Assembly (NCBI GenBank): GCA_913055855.1
Contig: CAJXKW010000001.1
Span: 60,764 to 124,763, forward strand
Direction: 5' to 3'
DNA from: an uncultured Limimonas sp.
GTDB taxonomy: Bacteria > Pseudomonadota > Alphaproteobacteria > Kiloniellales > Rhodovibrionaceae
Length of the DNA: 64,000 nt
In this document: positions 47,584 through 56,445 of the stretch, piece after piece
How positions within the stretch are numbered: the stretch's first letter is position 1
How the letters are laid out: each line of letters opens with the position of its first letter
Translations under genes and position numbers: made by a program
Notes under the pieces: model-generated
Told to the model about the DNA's origin: nothing
The model's input: the letters and a program-made list of their open reading frames with translations, nothing else
The model's database searches: none

Positions 47584-48299
47584 TGCGACGCGCGACCCTC
47601 GCGGCGCTCCAGGACGCACGGCGCGCCAAGCGGCCCGTGGCCCTGGTCACCGACCTGGACGACGGGCGCAAGGCCCTGATCGATGGCGGCGAGGTCGTGG
47701 CGGGCGACCTGGTTCTCTCCAGTCCGGCGCTGGATGCGGCCGAAGCCGCGCTCAAGCGCGACCGCAGCGGATGCCTAGCCGAACCCGACAGCCGCCTCTT
47801 CGTCGAGACCTTCAATCCGCCGTTGCGTCTCATCATCGTGGGTGCCGTCCACATCGCACAGAAGCTCGCGCCCATGGCCGGGCTGGCGGGCTACGCCGTC
47901 ACCGTGGTGGACCCGCGCCGCGCCTTCGCCACGGACAGCCGGTTCCCCGACGTGGCGCTGCGCCACGACTGGCCCGACGAGGCCGTGCACGCCCTCGCCC
48001 CGGACCATCGCACGGCCCTGATTACCCTGACGCACGATCCCAAGCTCGACGATCCCGCCCTCGCGGCCGCGCTGGCCAGCGAGGCATTCTACGTCGGCGC
48101 GCTGGGCTCCACGCGCACGCACGCCAAGCGCCTCGACCGGCTCGCCGAGGCAGGTCTGGCCGACGACCAGCTCCGGCGCATCCACGGGCCACTCGGACTC
48201 CCGCTGGGCGGACGCGCGCCGGCGGAGATCGCCATCGCCGCCCTGGCGCAGATGACCCAGGTGCTGCACGGCGCGCCGCCGCTGGAAAAGCGCGCCTGA
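47583..48299 (+). CDS. XdhC family protein with Rossmann domain
   Basis: LRLIIVGAVHIAQKLAPMAGLAGYAVTVVDPRRAFAT, FYVGALGSTRTHAKRLDRL. Confidence 0.9.
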   Translation: MRRATLAALQDARRAKRPVALVTDLDDGRKALIDGGEVVAGDLVLSSPALDAAEAALKRDRSGCLAEPDSRLFVETFNPPLRLIIVGAVHIAQKLAPMAGLAGYAVTVVDPRRAFATDSRFPDVALRHDWPDEAVHALAPDHRTALITLTHDPKLDDPALAAALASEAFYVGALGSTRTHAKRLDRLAEAGLADDQLRRIHGPLGLPLGGRAPAEIAIAALAQMTQVLHGAPPLEKRA

Positions 48300-48331
48300 G
48301 CGCACCACGCCCGGCGCTTGGACCGGTCCCC

Positions 48332-49990
48332 ATGGAATTCGGCAGCTTCCCCGTTTCGGCGTGCGAGGGCGCCATCCTGGCGCACAGCCAGCACGCCGGT
48401 CGGCGACGCCTGAAAAAGGGCACCGTGCTCGAGGCGGACACGTTGGCCGCGCTTCAGGCTGCCGGTGTCACGCATCTCACCGTGGCGCGGCTCGGTCCCG
48501 ACGACATCCACGAGGATGCGGCCGCCGCGCGCGTCGCCACGGCCTGCGCCGGTCACGGCTGCACCGCCGGCACCGCCGCGACGGGCCGGGTCAATCTGTT
48601 CGCCGACGCCGACGGACTCGTCGTCTACGAGCGCGCCGCACTCGACGCGCTGAATCAAATCGATGAGTCCATCACCATAGCGGCCGTGGCCCCCCATGCG
48701 CGCGTCGAGGCCGGGCAGATCCTGGCCACCGTGAAGATCATTCCGTTCGCGGCACCCAGCGGCGCCGTGGCCCGCGCGGAAACCGCGGCACGTGCGGCGG
48801 GTACCCCGCTGCTGCGTCTGGCACCGTTCGCCCCCAAGGCCGCGGGCCTGATCCAGACCCGCCTGCCCGGCACGCCCGACAAGGTGCTGGCCAAGACCGA
48901 ACGGACCCTGCGCGCGCGCCTGGAAGCCCTGGGCAGCCATCTCGCCGAAAGCCGGACGATCGGCCATGATACGGCCGAACTTGCCGCGGCGCTCGCCGCG
49001 TTCGCGCACAATGGCCATGCCCTCGTCCTGGTCGTCGGCGCCTCGGCGACCGCGGACCGGCGCGACACCATCCCCGCCGCCGTCGAGGCCGCCGGCGGTG
49101 AGATCGTCCACTTCGGCATGCCCGTGGATCCCGGGAACCTGCTGGTCCTGGGCCGGCTGCACGGGATGCCCGTGCTTGCCCTGCCCGGCTCGGCGCGCTC
49201 GCCGCGGACGGGCGGCAACGACTGGGTGCTACAACGGCTGTGCGCCGATCTGCCGGTGACGGCGGCGGTGCTGACGGGCATGGGCGCGGGCGGACTGCTC
49301 AAGGATACCCCGGAACGCCCGCTACCCCGGCGTGAGGCGGCACCGGCGCACCCAGCCGAGCCGGGCACGGGCTGGCGCATTGGCGGGATCGTGCTCGCCG
49401 CCGGCGAATCGCGGCGCATGGGCGGCTCGAACAAGCTGCTGGCGGACCTCGAAGGCGAGCCGCTGATCCGGCGCAGCGTGCGGACGCTGACCGAGGCGGG
49501 TGTCGATCCCGTTATCGTGGTAACCGGTCACATGGGCGAGCAGGTTGCCGCCGCGGTCGCGGAGCTGCCCGTCACCCTGGTCGCCAATCCCGGTTATCCC
49601 GAGGGCATGGGCGCCGCCATCCGCACCGGGATCGGCGCGCTGCCCGACGGGCTCGACGGCGTTTTCGTGCTGCCCGGCGACATGCCGGCGGTGCGTGCCG
49701 GCACGGTCGGAGCCTTGATGGCCGCATTCGACCCACCCGGCGGGCGTACGATCTGCATTCCGGAGAACGCCGGAGTGCGCGGGCACCCGGTGCTTTTCGC
49801 CCGGCGCTTCTTCCCCGAGCTGCGCGCCTGCGGCGGTGACGTTGGCGCGCGCGGCGTGCTGCGCGAGCATGCCGAAGACGTGGCGGCCGTCCCCGTGCCC
49901 GACCCGGGAATTGCACTGGACCTGGACACCCCGGCCGCGCTGGCGGCCTATCGCGGCACGGCCGAGCAGAACGGCGGGGCGCAGCCCTGA
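48332..49990 (+). CDS. molybdopterin-binding / nucleotidyltransferase (MobA/MocA-like) fusion protein
   Basis: 552 aa: N-terminal molybdopterin-binding-like region, C-terminal GIVLAAGESRRMGGSNKLLADLEGEPLIRR NTP-transferase. Confidence 0.88.
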   Translation: MEFGSFPVSACEGAILAHSQHAGRRRLKKGTVLEADTLAALQAAGVTHLTVARLGPDDIHEDAAAARVATACAGHGCTAGTAATGRVNLFADADGLVVYERAALDALNQIDESITIAAVAPHARVEAGQILATVKIIPFAAPSGAVARAETAARAAGTPLLRLAPFAPKAAGLIQTRLPGTPDKVLAKTERTLRARLEALGSHLAESRTIGHDTAELAAALAAFAHNGHALVLVVGASATADRRDTIPAAVEAAGGEIVHFGMPVDPGNLLVLGRLHGMPVLALPGSARSPRTGGNDWVLQRLCADLPVTAAVLTGMGAGGLLKDTPERPLPRREAAPAHPAEPGTGWRIGGIVLAAGESRRMGGSNKLLADLEGEPLIRRSVRTLTEAGVDPVIVVTGHMGEQVAAAVAELPVTLVANPGYPEGMGAAIRTGIGALPDGLDGVFVLPGDMPAVRAGTVGALMAAFDPPGGRTICIPENAGVRGHPVLFARRFFPELRACGGDVGARGVLREHAEDVAAVPVPDPGIALDLDTPAALAAYRGTAEQNGGAQP

Positions 49991-50811
49991 ATCGCGTGCG
50001 CGGCGATGGGCAGCCATCCCGCCAGGAATTCGACCACCACCCGATCGGCGCCGTGGTCCCAAAGGTCCATGTGGCCGCCCTCGGACGCGATCCACACCTG
50101 CTTGGGCTCGTTCGCCGCGGCGAAAAGCCGGCGGCCGAAGCCCAGCGGCACGACGCGGTCTCGGCGACCGTGCAACACCAGGACCGGCGCGGCCACCTCG
50201 GAAATGCGTCGCACGGAATCGAAGCGGTCGCGCACCAGCCACTTCGCGGGCACATACCAGTAGTGCCGCTGGGCCACCTCGGCGATCGAGGTGAACGGGG
50301 CATCCAGCACCACCGCCCCCACGCTGCGTCGCGCGGCCATGGCCACGGCCACCCCGGTGCCCAGGGATTCGCCATAGAGCGCCGTGCGCATGGCCGGAAT
50401 CCCGCGCTCGGCGAGCCAGGCCAGCACCGCCTCGGCATCGCCCAGGAGGTGCCCCTCGGTGGGCCGGCCGGGATTGCCGCCATAGCCGCGGTACTCCGCC
50501 AGCAAGACACCGAAGCCGGCGTCCAGCAGGGGCTGCAGCTTGGCCACGCGATCGCCCACCGTGCCCGCATTGCCGTGAAACACCACCACGGTCGGCACAC
50601 CGGGCTGCGCTGGCCGGTACCAGTGCTGCATCGGCAGGCCGTCGTGGCCAGGGATGGTGACGGTTTCCATCCCGGCGGCCTTCGCCAGCTCGGGGTCGGG
50701 CGGCCGCGTCGTGCGCGGAAAGAGGATCTGCCGTTGGGCCGCGTACATGCCCAGCGCGACGGCGCCGTAGAGGCCACCGAGCCCACCCAGGACCCCCCAT
50801 GTACCGATCAC
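49948..50811 (-). CDS. alpha/beta hydrolase (BEM46/YtmA-like)
   Basis: VVFHGNAGTVGDR, YGESLGTGVAV, LHGRRDRVVP; GTG start 50811 proposed, start uncertain. Confidence 0.82.
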   Translation of the reverse strand: MIGTWGVLGGLGGLYGAVALGMYAAQRQILFPRTTRPPDPELAKAAGMETVTIPGHDGLPMQHWYRPAQPGVPTVVVFHGNAGTVGDRVAKLQPLLDAGFGVLLAEYRGYGGNPGRPTEGHLLGDAEAVLAWLAERGIPAMRTALYGESLGTGVAVAMAARRSVGAVVLDAPFTSIAEVAQRHYWYVPAKWLVRDRFDSVRRISEVAAPVLVLHGRRDRVVPLGFGRRLFAAANEPKQVWIASEGGHMDLWDHGADRVVVEFLAGWLPIAAHAIQGCAPPFCSAVPR

Positions 50812-50830
50812 CGGGACCGCTCCTTCCCTG

Positions 50831-51430
50831 TCACGCCTTGACCGCGGGCCGCTCCGGCTCGCGGGACTCCCCCGGCGACTCGCCGGCAGCCGGGTCGTCC
50901 AGCCGGTCGACGTCGCCGCGCAGTTCTCCGCCCGAGGCGACCTCAAGCGTGGCGTATCGGATGTGACCGCGTACCCGCGCCGTTTCCGTCAGGACCAGAC
51001 CGCCCGACACCGAGAGGGTGCCGTCGAACGCGCCCGCGATCACGGCCGCATGCACCCTGGCCTCGCCGTGGAAGACGCCGCTTTCGCGGATTTCCAGCGT
51101 GCCCGCGGGCAGTTCCGCCTCGACCCGACCGGCGACGATCAGCCGTTCGCAGGCGGTGATCTGGCCGGTCACGTGCACGCCCTCGCCGACAACGAGATCG
51201 CCGTCGGCGCGCGCCTGCCCATGGGCCGGGCCCGTTGTTGCGGCGGCTGCGGCGCGCCGGCCACCGCCGCCGACGCTCACGCCCTGGCGCTTGACCGCAC
51301 CGGAAGAGCCGCCGCCGGCCACGGGCATGGCGGGCCGGCCCGGGGGGCCGGTATCGGGACCGGCGGACGCGTTGGGGCGTGCGCCGCGATGGTCTGCTGC
51401 CACGGGATCGCTCCTGGGTTTCGGCCTCAT
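50831..51430 (-). CDS. bactofilin family (polymer-forming cytoskeletal) protein
   Basis: GDLVVGEGVHVTGQITACERLIVAGRVEAEL...GHIRYATLEVASGGELRGDV beta-helix repeats. Confidence 0.88.
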   Translation of the reverse strand: MRPKPRSDPVAADHRGARPNASAGPDTGPPGRPAMPVAGGGSSGAVKRQGVSVGGGGRRAAAAATTGPAHGQARADGDLVVGEGVHVTGQITACERLIVAGRVEAELPAGTLEIRESGVFHGEARVHAAVIAGAFDGTLSVSGGLVLTETARVRGHIRYATLEVASGGELRGDVDRLDDPAAGESPGESREPERPAVKA

Positions 51431-51614
51431 CCGGAGCCCTGCCTTTGGGCGGGCCTGACTGCGCTGTGTAGCCTAACACGGCCGGGTCTGGCCATGCCCG
51501 TGGTATGGCGAATCCGTGGCACGCAACCGGGCGCAGCCATGGCGTCGCACCCCCGGCAAGGGGTTAAAAAACGCCGTGACCGCGCGCTTGGCGATTTGCT
51601 ACAGGCCCCCGGCC

Positions 51615-52466
51615 ATGGAGATGCTTTCGGGGGATGTCATCCAACTCGCCGTGCTCGCGCTCGCCATGGCGGGAGCCGGCGTTGTGGCCGGGTTCATCGC
51701 GGGCCTACTCGGCGTAGGCGGCGGAATCGTCATCGTGCCCGCGGTGTTCGAGGTACTGCGGTTCATGGAAAGCGCGCCCGAGGTGCGCATGCACGTCGCC
51801 GTGGGCACGTCCCTGGCGACCATCGTGGCAACGGCGTTGCGCTCCACACGCGCGCACCAGCGTCATGGGGCGGTGGACGGCGAACTCCTGCGCCGGTGGG
51901 GCCCGGCCGTGCTCGCCGGCGTCGCCCTGGGCAGCGCCGTCTCCGGCTTCGTCACCGGGCGGGTGCTGACAGGCATCTTCGGATGTGTGGCGATCCTCGT
52001 CGCGATCTACATGGCCACGCTGGGCAACCGGGCGCGCCTGGCCGAGCGGCTTCCGGGCGAGCCGATCAAGAGCGTGCTGGGCGTCATCGTCGGCCTGATC
52101 TCGTCCCTGATGGGCATCGGCGGCGGCTCGCTTTCCGTGCCCATCCTGAGCCTGTGCAGCTATCCCATGCGCTACGCCGTGGGCACCTCGGCGGCGATCG
52201 GGCTGATCATCGCCGTCCCGGGAACGATCGGGTTCATGATCGCCGGGTGGAACGTCCCCGGCCTGCCGCCGTTCTCACTGGGGTTCGTCAATCCCGTAGC
52301 GTTCGCCGCCATCGTACCCACCACCGTGTTGATCGCGCCCCTGGGTGCACGGGTGGCACACGCCATTCCCCAACCGGCCCTGCGCGCCCTGTTCGCCGGG
52401 TTCCTGTGCGTCATGGGCAGCCGGATGCTCCTGGAGACGGCCGGGATCCGGCTCTTCGGCGGTTAA
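51615..52466 (+). CDS. sulfite exporter TauE/SafE family membrane protein
   Basis: GLLGVGGGIVIVPAVF and GLISSLMGIGGGSLSVPIL repeat motifs. Confidence 0.92.
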   Translation: MEMLSGDVIQLAVLALAMAGAGVVAGFIAGLLGVGGGIVIVPAVFEVLRFMESAPEVRMHVAVGTSLATIVATALRSTRAHQRHGAVDGELLRRWGPAVLAGVALGSAVSGFVTGRVLTGIFGCVAILVAIYMATLGNRARLAERLPGEPIKSVLGVIVGLISSLMGIGGGSLSVPILSLCSYPMRYAVGTSAAIGLIIAVPGTIGFMIAGWNVPGLPPFSLGFVNPVAFAAIVPTTVLIAPLGARVAHAIPQPALRALFAGFLCVMGSRMLLETAGIRLFGG

Positions 52467-52487
52467 GGCCTGTCCCCGCGAGCGCCC

Positions 52488-53495
52488 TCAACCGCTGAGT
52501 ACTGTCCGAGTGAACGCCATCACTGCGCGATCGTGCCAAGGGACGGCATGGTCGCGGGCGTGGAAGCCGACGTGGCCGCCGCGCGCCGTCAGGGCGGCGC
52601 CGATGTTTGGATTCTGGGCCCACGGCGTTCGCCGATACGCGGCGACGGGAATCCAGGGGTCGTCGGCCGCATGGATGGCCAGGAGGGGAACCGCGACACC
52701 CGGAAGGAACTGCTCGCCGCTGCATCGGGCATAGTAGTCCATGGCGTCGGCGAAGCCGTGGTGCGGGGCGATAAAGCCGTCGTCGAAGGCGTAGACGCTG
52801 CGCGCCTGCGCAATGGCCGCCCGCTCGCGCCGGCTCAGCGCGGCCGGCGGCTGCGTCGCCTCGATCTTGAGTCGGCGCAGCAGCCAGCGATGGTAGATCA
52901 AGTTCCGGGGGGCGTGAAACCGGCGCGAGGTGGCGGCAAGGTCGATCGGCGCCGAGATGCACGCGGCGGCCCGTACCGGAAAGCGCCGCCCCGTCTCCGC
53001 CAGGAACTTGATGAGCATGTTGCCGCCCAGGGAATAGCCGACCGGCACCACGCCGCTGCGCGCGATTTCCGGGCAGTGCGCCATGAGCCCGGTTAGCGCA
53101 TCGGCGATGTCGGCGCTCCGGCCGGCGTGGTAGTGGCCCTGGCAGGCGGGCCGCGACGGTGGACTCCCGCGCAGGTTGAGCCGGCACACCGGAAACCCGT
53201 CGCTCAACCAGGCGTGCGCACTGGCGCGCAGATAGTGCGAATCCGCGCACCCCGTCAGGCCGTGGATGAGCACCACCAGGGGCGCGTGGCCGATGCGCTC
53301 GCGCGCATGCAGTGCGGCGGCGAGCCGGTCGCCCCCGGCCACATCGAGCCAGATGCGCTGACATCGCCAGGGGGCCAGATCGTGATGGGGCCGCCGCAGA
53401 TAGTTGCGCATGGTCTGCAGATCCGCCGGCCGCCAGAGACGGCTCGGCCGGAACGGCGGTAACGGCAACTCGCGCGCCGCTCCCAGACATTCCAC
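52488..53495 (-). CDS. YheT-family alpha/beta hydrolase
   Basis: FRPSRLWRPADLQTM, LVVLIHGLTGCADSHYLR, VGYSLGGNMLIKFLAE; GTG start 53495. Confidence 0.87.
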   Translation of the reverse strand: MECLGAARELPLPPFRPSRLWRPADLQTMRNYLRRPHHDLAPWRCQRIWLDVAGGDRLAAALHARERIGHAPLVVLIHGLTGCADSHYLRASAHAWLSDGFPVCRLNLRGSPPSRPACQGHYHAGRSADIADALTGLMAHCPEIARSGVVPVGYSLGGNMLIKFLAETGRRFPVRAAACISAPIDLAATSRRFHAPRNLIYHRWLLRRLKIEATQPPAALSRRERAAIAQARSVYAFDDGFIAPHHGFADAMDYYARCSGEQFLPGVAVPLLAIHAADDPWIPVAAYRRTPWAQNPNIGAALTARGGHVGFHARDHAVPWHDRAVMAFTRTVLSG

Positions 53496-53526
53496 CTGCG
53501 CGCCCTTTGCCGGCGGGCGGGCGGCG

Positions 53527-54699
53527 TCATACCCGGGCGGGCGGCTCGTCGGCGACCTCGATGAAAGTTTCGGGCTGACAGCCATTGAAGTCCGTGGCGA
53601 GCGCGGTCGAATAGGCGCCGAGCGCATCGATGGCGATCCAGTCGCCTTCGTCGGCATCCGTCGGAAGCGTAACCGGATCGGGCAGGATGTCCAGGGAATC
53701 GCATGTGGGGCCGGCGAGTTCGAAGGCGCGCTGTTCCGATGCGGGCGCCCCGTCGGGTCGGATCAGCCGGGCGGGCAACGGGATCCGGGCGAGCTTGGCC
53801 TCCGACAGACTGCCGTAGACACCGTCGTTGATGTAAAGTCGACCGCCCTTGCGCAGTTGGACGCGCGTGATCAACGTGCTCGCATGCGCGACCAGTGCGC
53901 GCCCGGGTTCCGCCAGGATTTCCGCATCGGGGGCCAGGTCGAGCGCCGCCAGACCCTCGCGGATCGCGTCGACGAAGGCGGCCAGCGGAGGCGCCGGGGG
54001 ACCCGCGTAGGTGGCGGGAAATCCGCCGCCGACATCCAGGCACTGCAGGCGCACGCCGGCTGCATCGGCGACGCCGGCGGCGTTCGCCAGCGCCGCGCGG
54101 TACGCGTCGGCCACGGTGCATTGCGATCCGACGTGGAAGCCGAGCCCCGGCCGAAAGCCCAGGGCCGCCGCCTCACCCAGGATCTCGGCAGCCATCGCCT
54201 GGCCGGCGCCAAACTTGTCCGACAGGTGGATCGCCGCGCCGGTGGCCGAGGTGGTCATGCGCACCACGACCGTCACCTCCGGATCGCGCCCCAGGATCTC
54301 CACGAGCTTGCCCAGTTCGGTGGGGTGATCGACGACGAAATGGCGCACGCCGCCATCGCGGTATGCCGTCTCGATCGCTGAACGCGCCTTCACAGGATTC
54401 ATGAAATAACAGCGCGCGCCCGGCAGCAGCCGCTGCACCTGCCGGACCTCGCGCATGGCGGCCACGTCGAAGCCGTGGATGCCGCCGGCCGCGAGGGCGT
54501 CAAGCAGGGCTGGATGCGGGTTGCATTTCACCGCGTAGAGCACGCGGCCCGGGAATGCCGAAACGAACTCCGCCGCCGCGCGCCGGGCCGCGTGGGGGCG
54601 CAGGCAGTGCACCGGCGCCTCGGGCCGCAGTGCGGCAACGGCATCGGCCACGCTGGCAAATCGCGCGCGCCCCTCGCGCTCGGCGGCTGCCTCGGTCAT
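53527..54699 (-). CDS. type III PLP-dependent decarboxylase (ornithine/lysine decarboxylase-like)
   Basis: VLYAVKCNPHPALLDAL PLP lysine, HVGSQC, LDVGGGFPATY, GPTCDSLD. Confidence 0.9.
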   Translation of the reverse strand: MTEAAAEREGRARFASVADAVAALRPEAPVHCLRPHAARRAAAEFVSAFPGRVLYAVKCNPHPALLDALAAGGIHGFDVAAMREVRQVQRLLPGARCYFMNPVKARSAIETAYRDGGVRHFVVDHPTELGKLVEILGRDPEVTVVVRMTTSATGAAIHLSDKFGAGQAMAAEILGEAAALGFRPGLGFHVGSQCTVADAYRAALANAAGVADAAGVRLQCLDVGGGFPATYAGPPAPPLAAFVDAIREGLAALDLAPDAEILAEPGRALVAHASTLITRVQLRKGGRLYINDGVYGSLSEAKLARIPLPARLIRPDGAPASEQRAFELAGPTCDSLDILPDPVTLPTDADEGDWIAIDALGAYSTALATDFNGCQPETFIEVADEPPARV

Positions 54700-54867
54700 C
54701 GCCCCGATCCCTGTTCGTCGCGCCGTGAACGCATCTGCCCGCACCGAACGACACCGGCGTGGGCCGAGGCCCCTGCAACCTCGTGGAAGATTATATCGTC
54801 TACAAAACCACACAGCGGGCGTCTACAGCAGGCGTTCACAGCCGATACGGCCTGCCCCGGCACCCCG

Positions 54868-56340
54868 CTAGCGCGCCGCCAGATTGCGCAGCGGCGTGCC
54901 GTCCGGATCCTTCCATCCGCGCAAAAGGCTCTGGACGTCCGACCCCAGCGTGATCCGGCCTTCCCGCATGTACGCCTCGTGGTTGGATTCGATTTCCCCA
55001 AGGTGGTAACGGTAGTTTACCATCATCCCCGCTGACTGCCGCATCCCCTTGGCAGAAACGTCGCCCAGCCAGTTCAACCGCTCCAGCCGCGCGCCGTTCT
55101 TGAGATGGAAGCGCGCCACGGGGTCCCGCGGAAAGCCGTCGTTCCGCCGCGTAAGAAGGTAGCGCGCGCACAGCCGCATCAAGGGGGCCTTCAGCGCACT
55201 CGCCAGCGTATCCGAGCCCGCCCCCTCGTCGGCGAGGCGCTCCACCAGGGTGATCAGGGCCGTGGCCGGGTCGTTGTGCCCCGCCAGCTCCGCCCACGCA
55301 CGCCGCTCGTCCTCATCGCTGAGCGCGCGCACCGTGGCCGGCGGCACATGCGCCAGCCATTCGCGGAAACCCGGGATCGGCGACAATGTCGCGAAGACCT
55401 CGAGGCGCGGCAGCTCCTGGTGCAGCCGGCCCACGACCTGCTTGATCAGGTGATCGCCGAAGGAAATGCCGCGCAGTCCCTGCTGGGTGTTGGAAATCGA
55501 GTAGAAGATGGCGGCGCGCGCCTGACCCGGATCGTCCGGTGGTGTTTCGTCATCGAGCAGCCGCTGCACACTGGCGGCCATGCTGCGCGTCAGCGCGACC
55601 TCGATGAACGCCAGCGGTTCTTCCGGCATGCGCGGATGGAAGAGGGCATAACAGCGCCGGTCCGAATCCAGGCGGTCGCGCAGGTCGTCCCAGTCGCGGA
55701 TTTCATGGACCGCTTCATAGGCGATCAGCTTGTCCAGCAACGCGGCTGAAGAATGCCACGTAATCTGCTGGAAATCCAAGAAACCTACATCGAACCACGC
55801 GATCAACAGATCGCGCAGATCGTCGTCGAGCCGCTTCAGTTCCGGATGCGCGCCAACGTGTTTGAGCAGCTCCGCGCGCATGTCCACGAGGAACTTGGTG
55901 CCGTCCGGGATGGCGTGGAACTGGCGGAGAATGGTCACACGCTGCGGCTCGAGCGCCCGGCGCAGCCGGGTCTCCGCCCGCACGCGCGTGCTCGCGTCCG
56001 CCGCATCGTGATAGGCGTCGATGGCGGATTCGACGGCATCGCTGCGGCAGCCGAACTCCTGAGCCAGCAGGGTGAAGAACGTCAGCCGCTGCTCCGGGGT
56101 CATGGCGAGGTAGCGCCGGCCCAGCTCGGCTGCCCGGCCGCGCGCGGAGACCTCGCCGCCCCGCGCCTCGACGCAGGCCTGCATCAGCCAGCGCAGCCCG
56201 TCGACTTCGTTGCGCCGGCTATCCGGCGTGACCCGCTCGACCGTCCGTGCGGCCCCGGCGGAGACCTCGCGCCAGGCACCTGCGAGATTGGCGAGGGTGC
56301 GTGTGAAGAGTCGCGGTTCGCGGTTCGCGGTTTCGCTCAT
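54868..56340 (-). CDS. malonyl-CoA decarboxylase
   Basis: 490 aa; VLLDKLIAYEAVHEIRDWDDLRDRLDSDRRCYALFHPRMPEEPLAFIEVAL, NTQQGLRGISFGDHLIKQVV. Confidence 0.92.
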   Translation of the reverse strand: MSETANREPRLFTRTLANLAGAWREVSAGAARTVERVTPDSRRNEVDGLRWLMQACVEARGGEVSARGRAAELGRRYLAMTPEQRLTFFTLLAQEFGCRSDAVESAIDAYHDAADASTRVRAETRLRRALEPQRVTILRQFHAIPDGTKFLVDMRAELLKHVGAHPELKRLDDDLRDLLIAWFDVGFLDFQQITWHSSAALLDKLIAYEAVHEIRDWDDLRDRLDSDRRCYALFHPRMPEEPLAFIEVALTRSMAASVQRLLDDETPPDDPGQARAAIFYSISNTQQGLRGISFGDHLIKQVVGRLHQELPRLEVFATLSPIPGFREWLAHVPPATVRALSDEDERRAWAELAGHNDPATALITLVERLADEGAGSDTLASALKAPLMRLCARYLLTRRNDGFPRDPVARFHLKNGARLERLNWLGDVSAKGMRQSAGMMVNYRYHLGEIESNHEAYMREGRITLGSDVQSLLRGWKDPDGTPLRNLAAR

Positions 56341-56445
56341 GGCCTTGACGTCAGCATGATACCTTCAGGTCAAACATACCGCCCTCGGCGGGCCGATGGA
56401 ACGGGTCGACTTGCCGGCGCCAGAGGAATCAGCCATCTCTCGGTC

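Noticed and set aside
47513-48331. N-terminal extension of the MobA-like ORF
   Set aside because: Overlaps the XdhC genes out of frame; Arg-rich junk until ATG 48332
54700-54867. Possible speF-type leader RNA upstream of the PLP decarboxylase
   Set aside because: Only a TATAAT-like hexamer (54790-54795, minus strand) and short repeats are visible; no supportable structure
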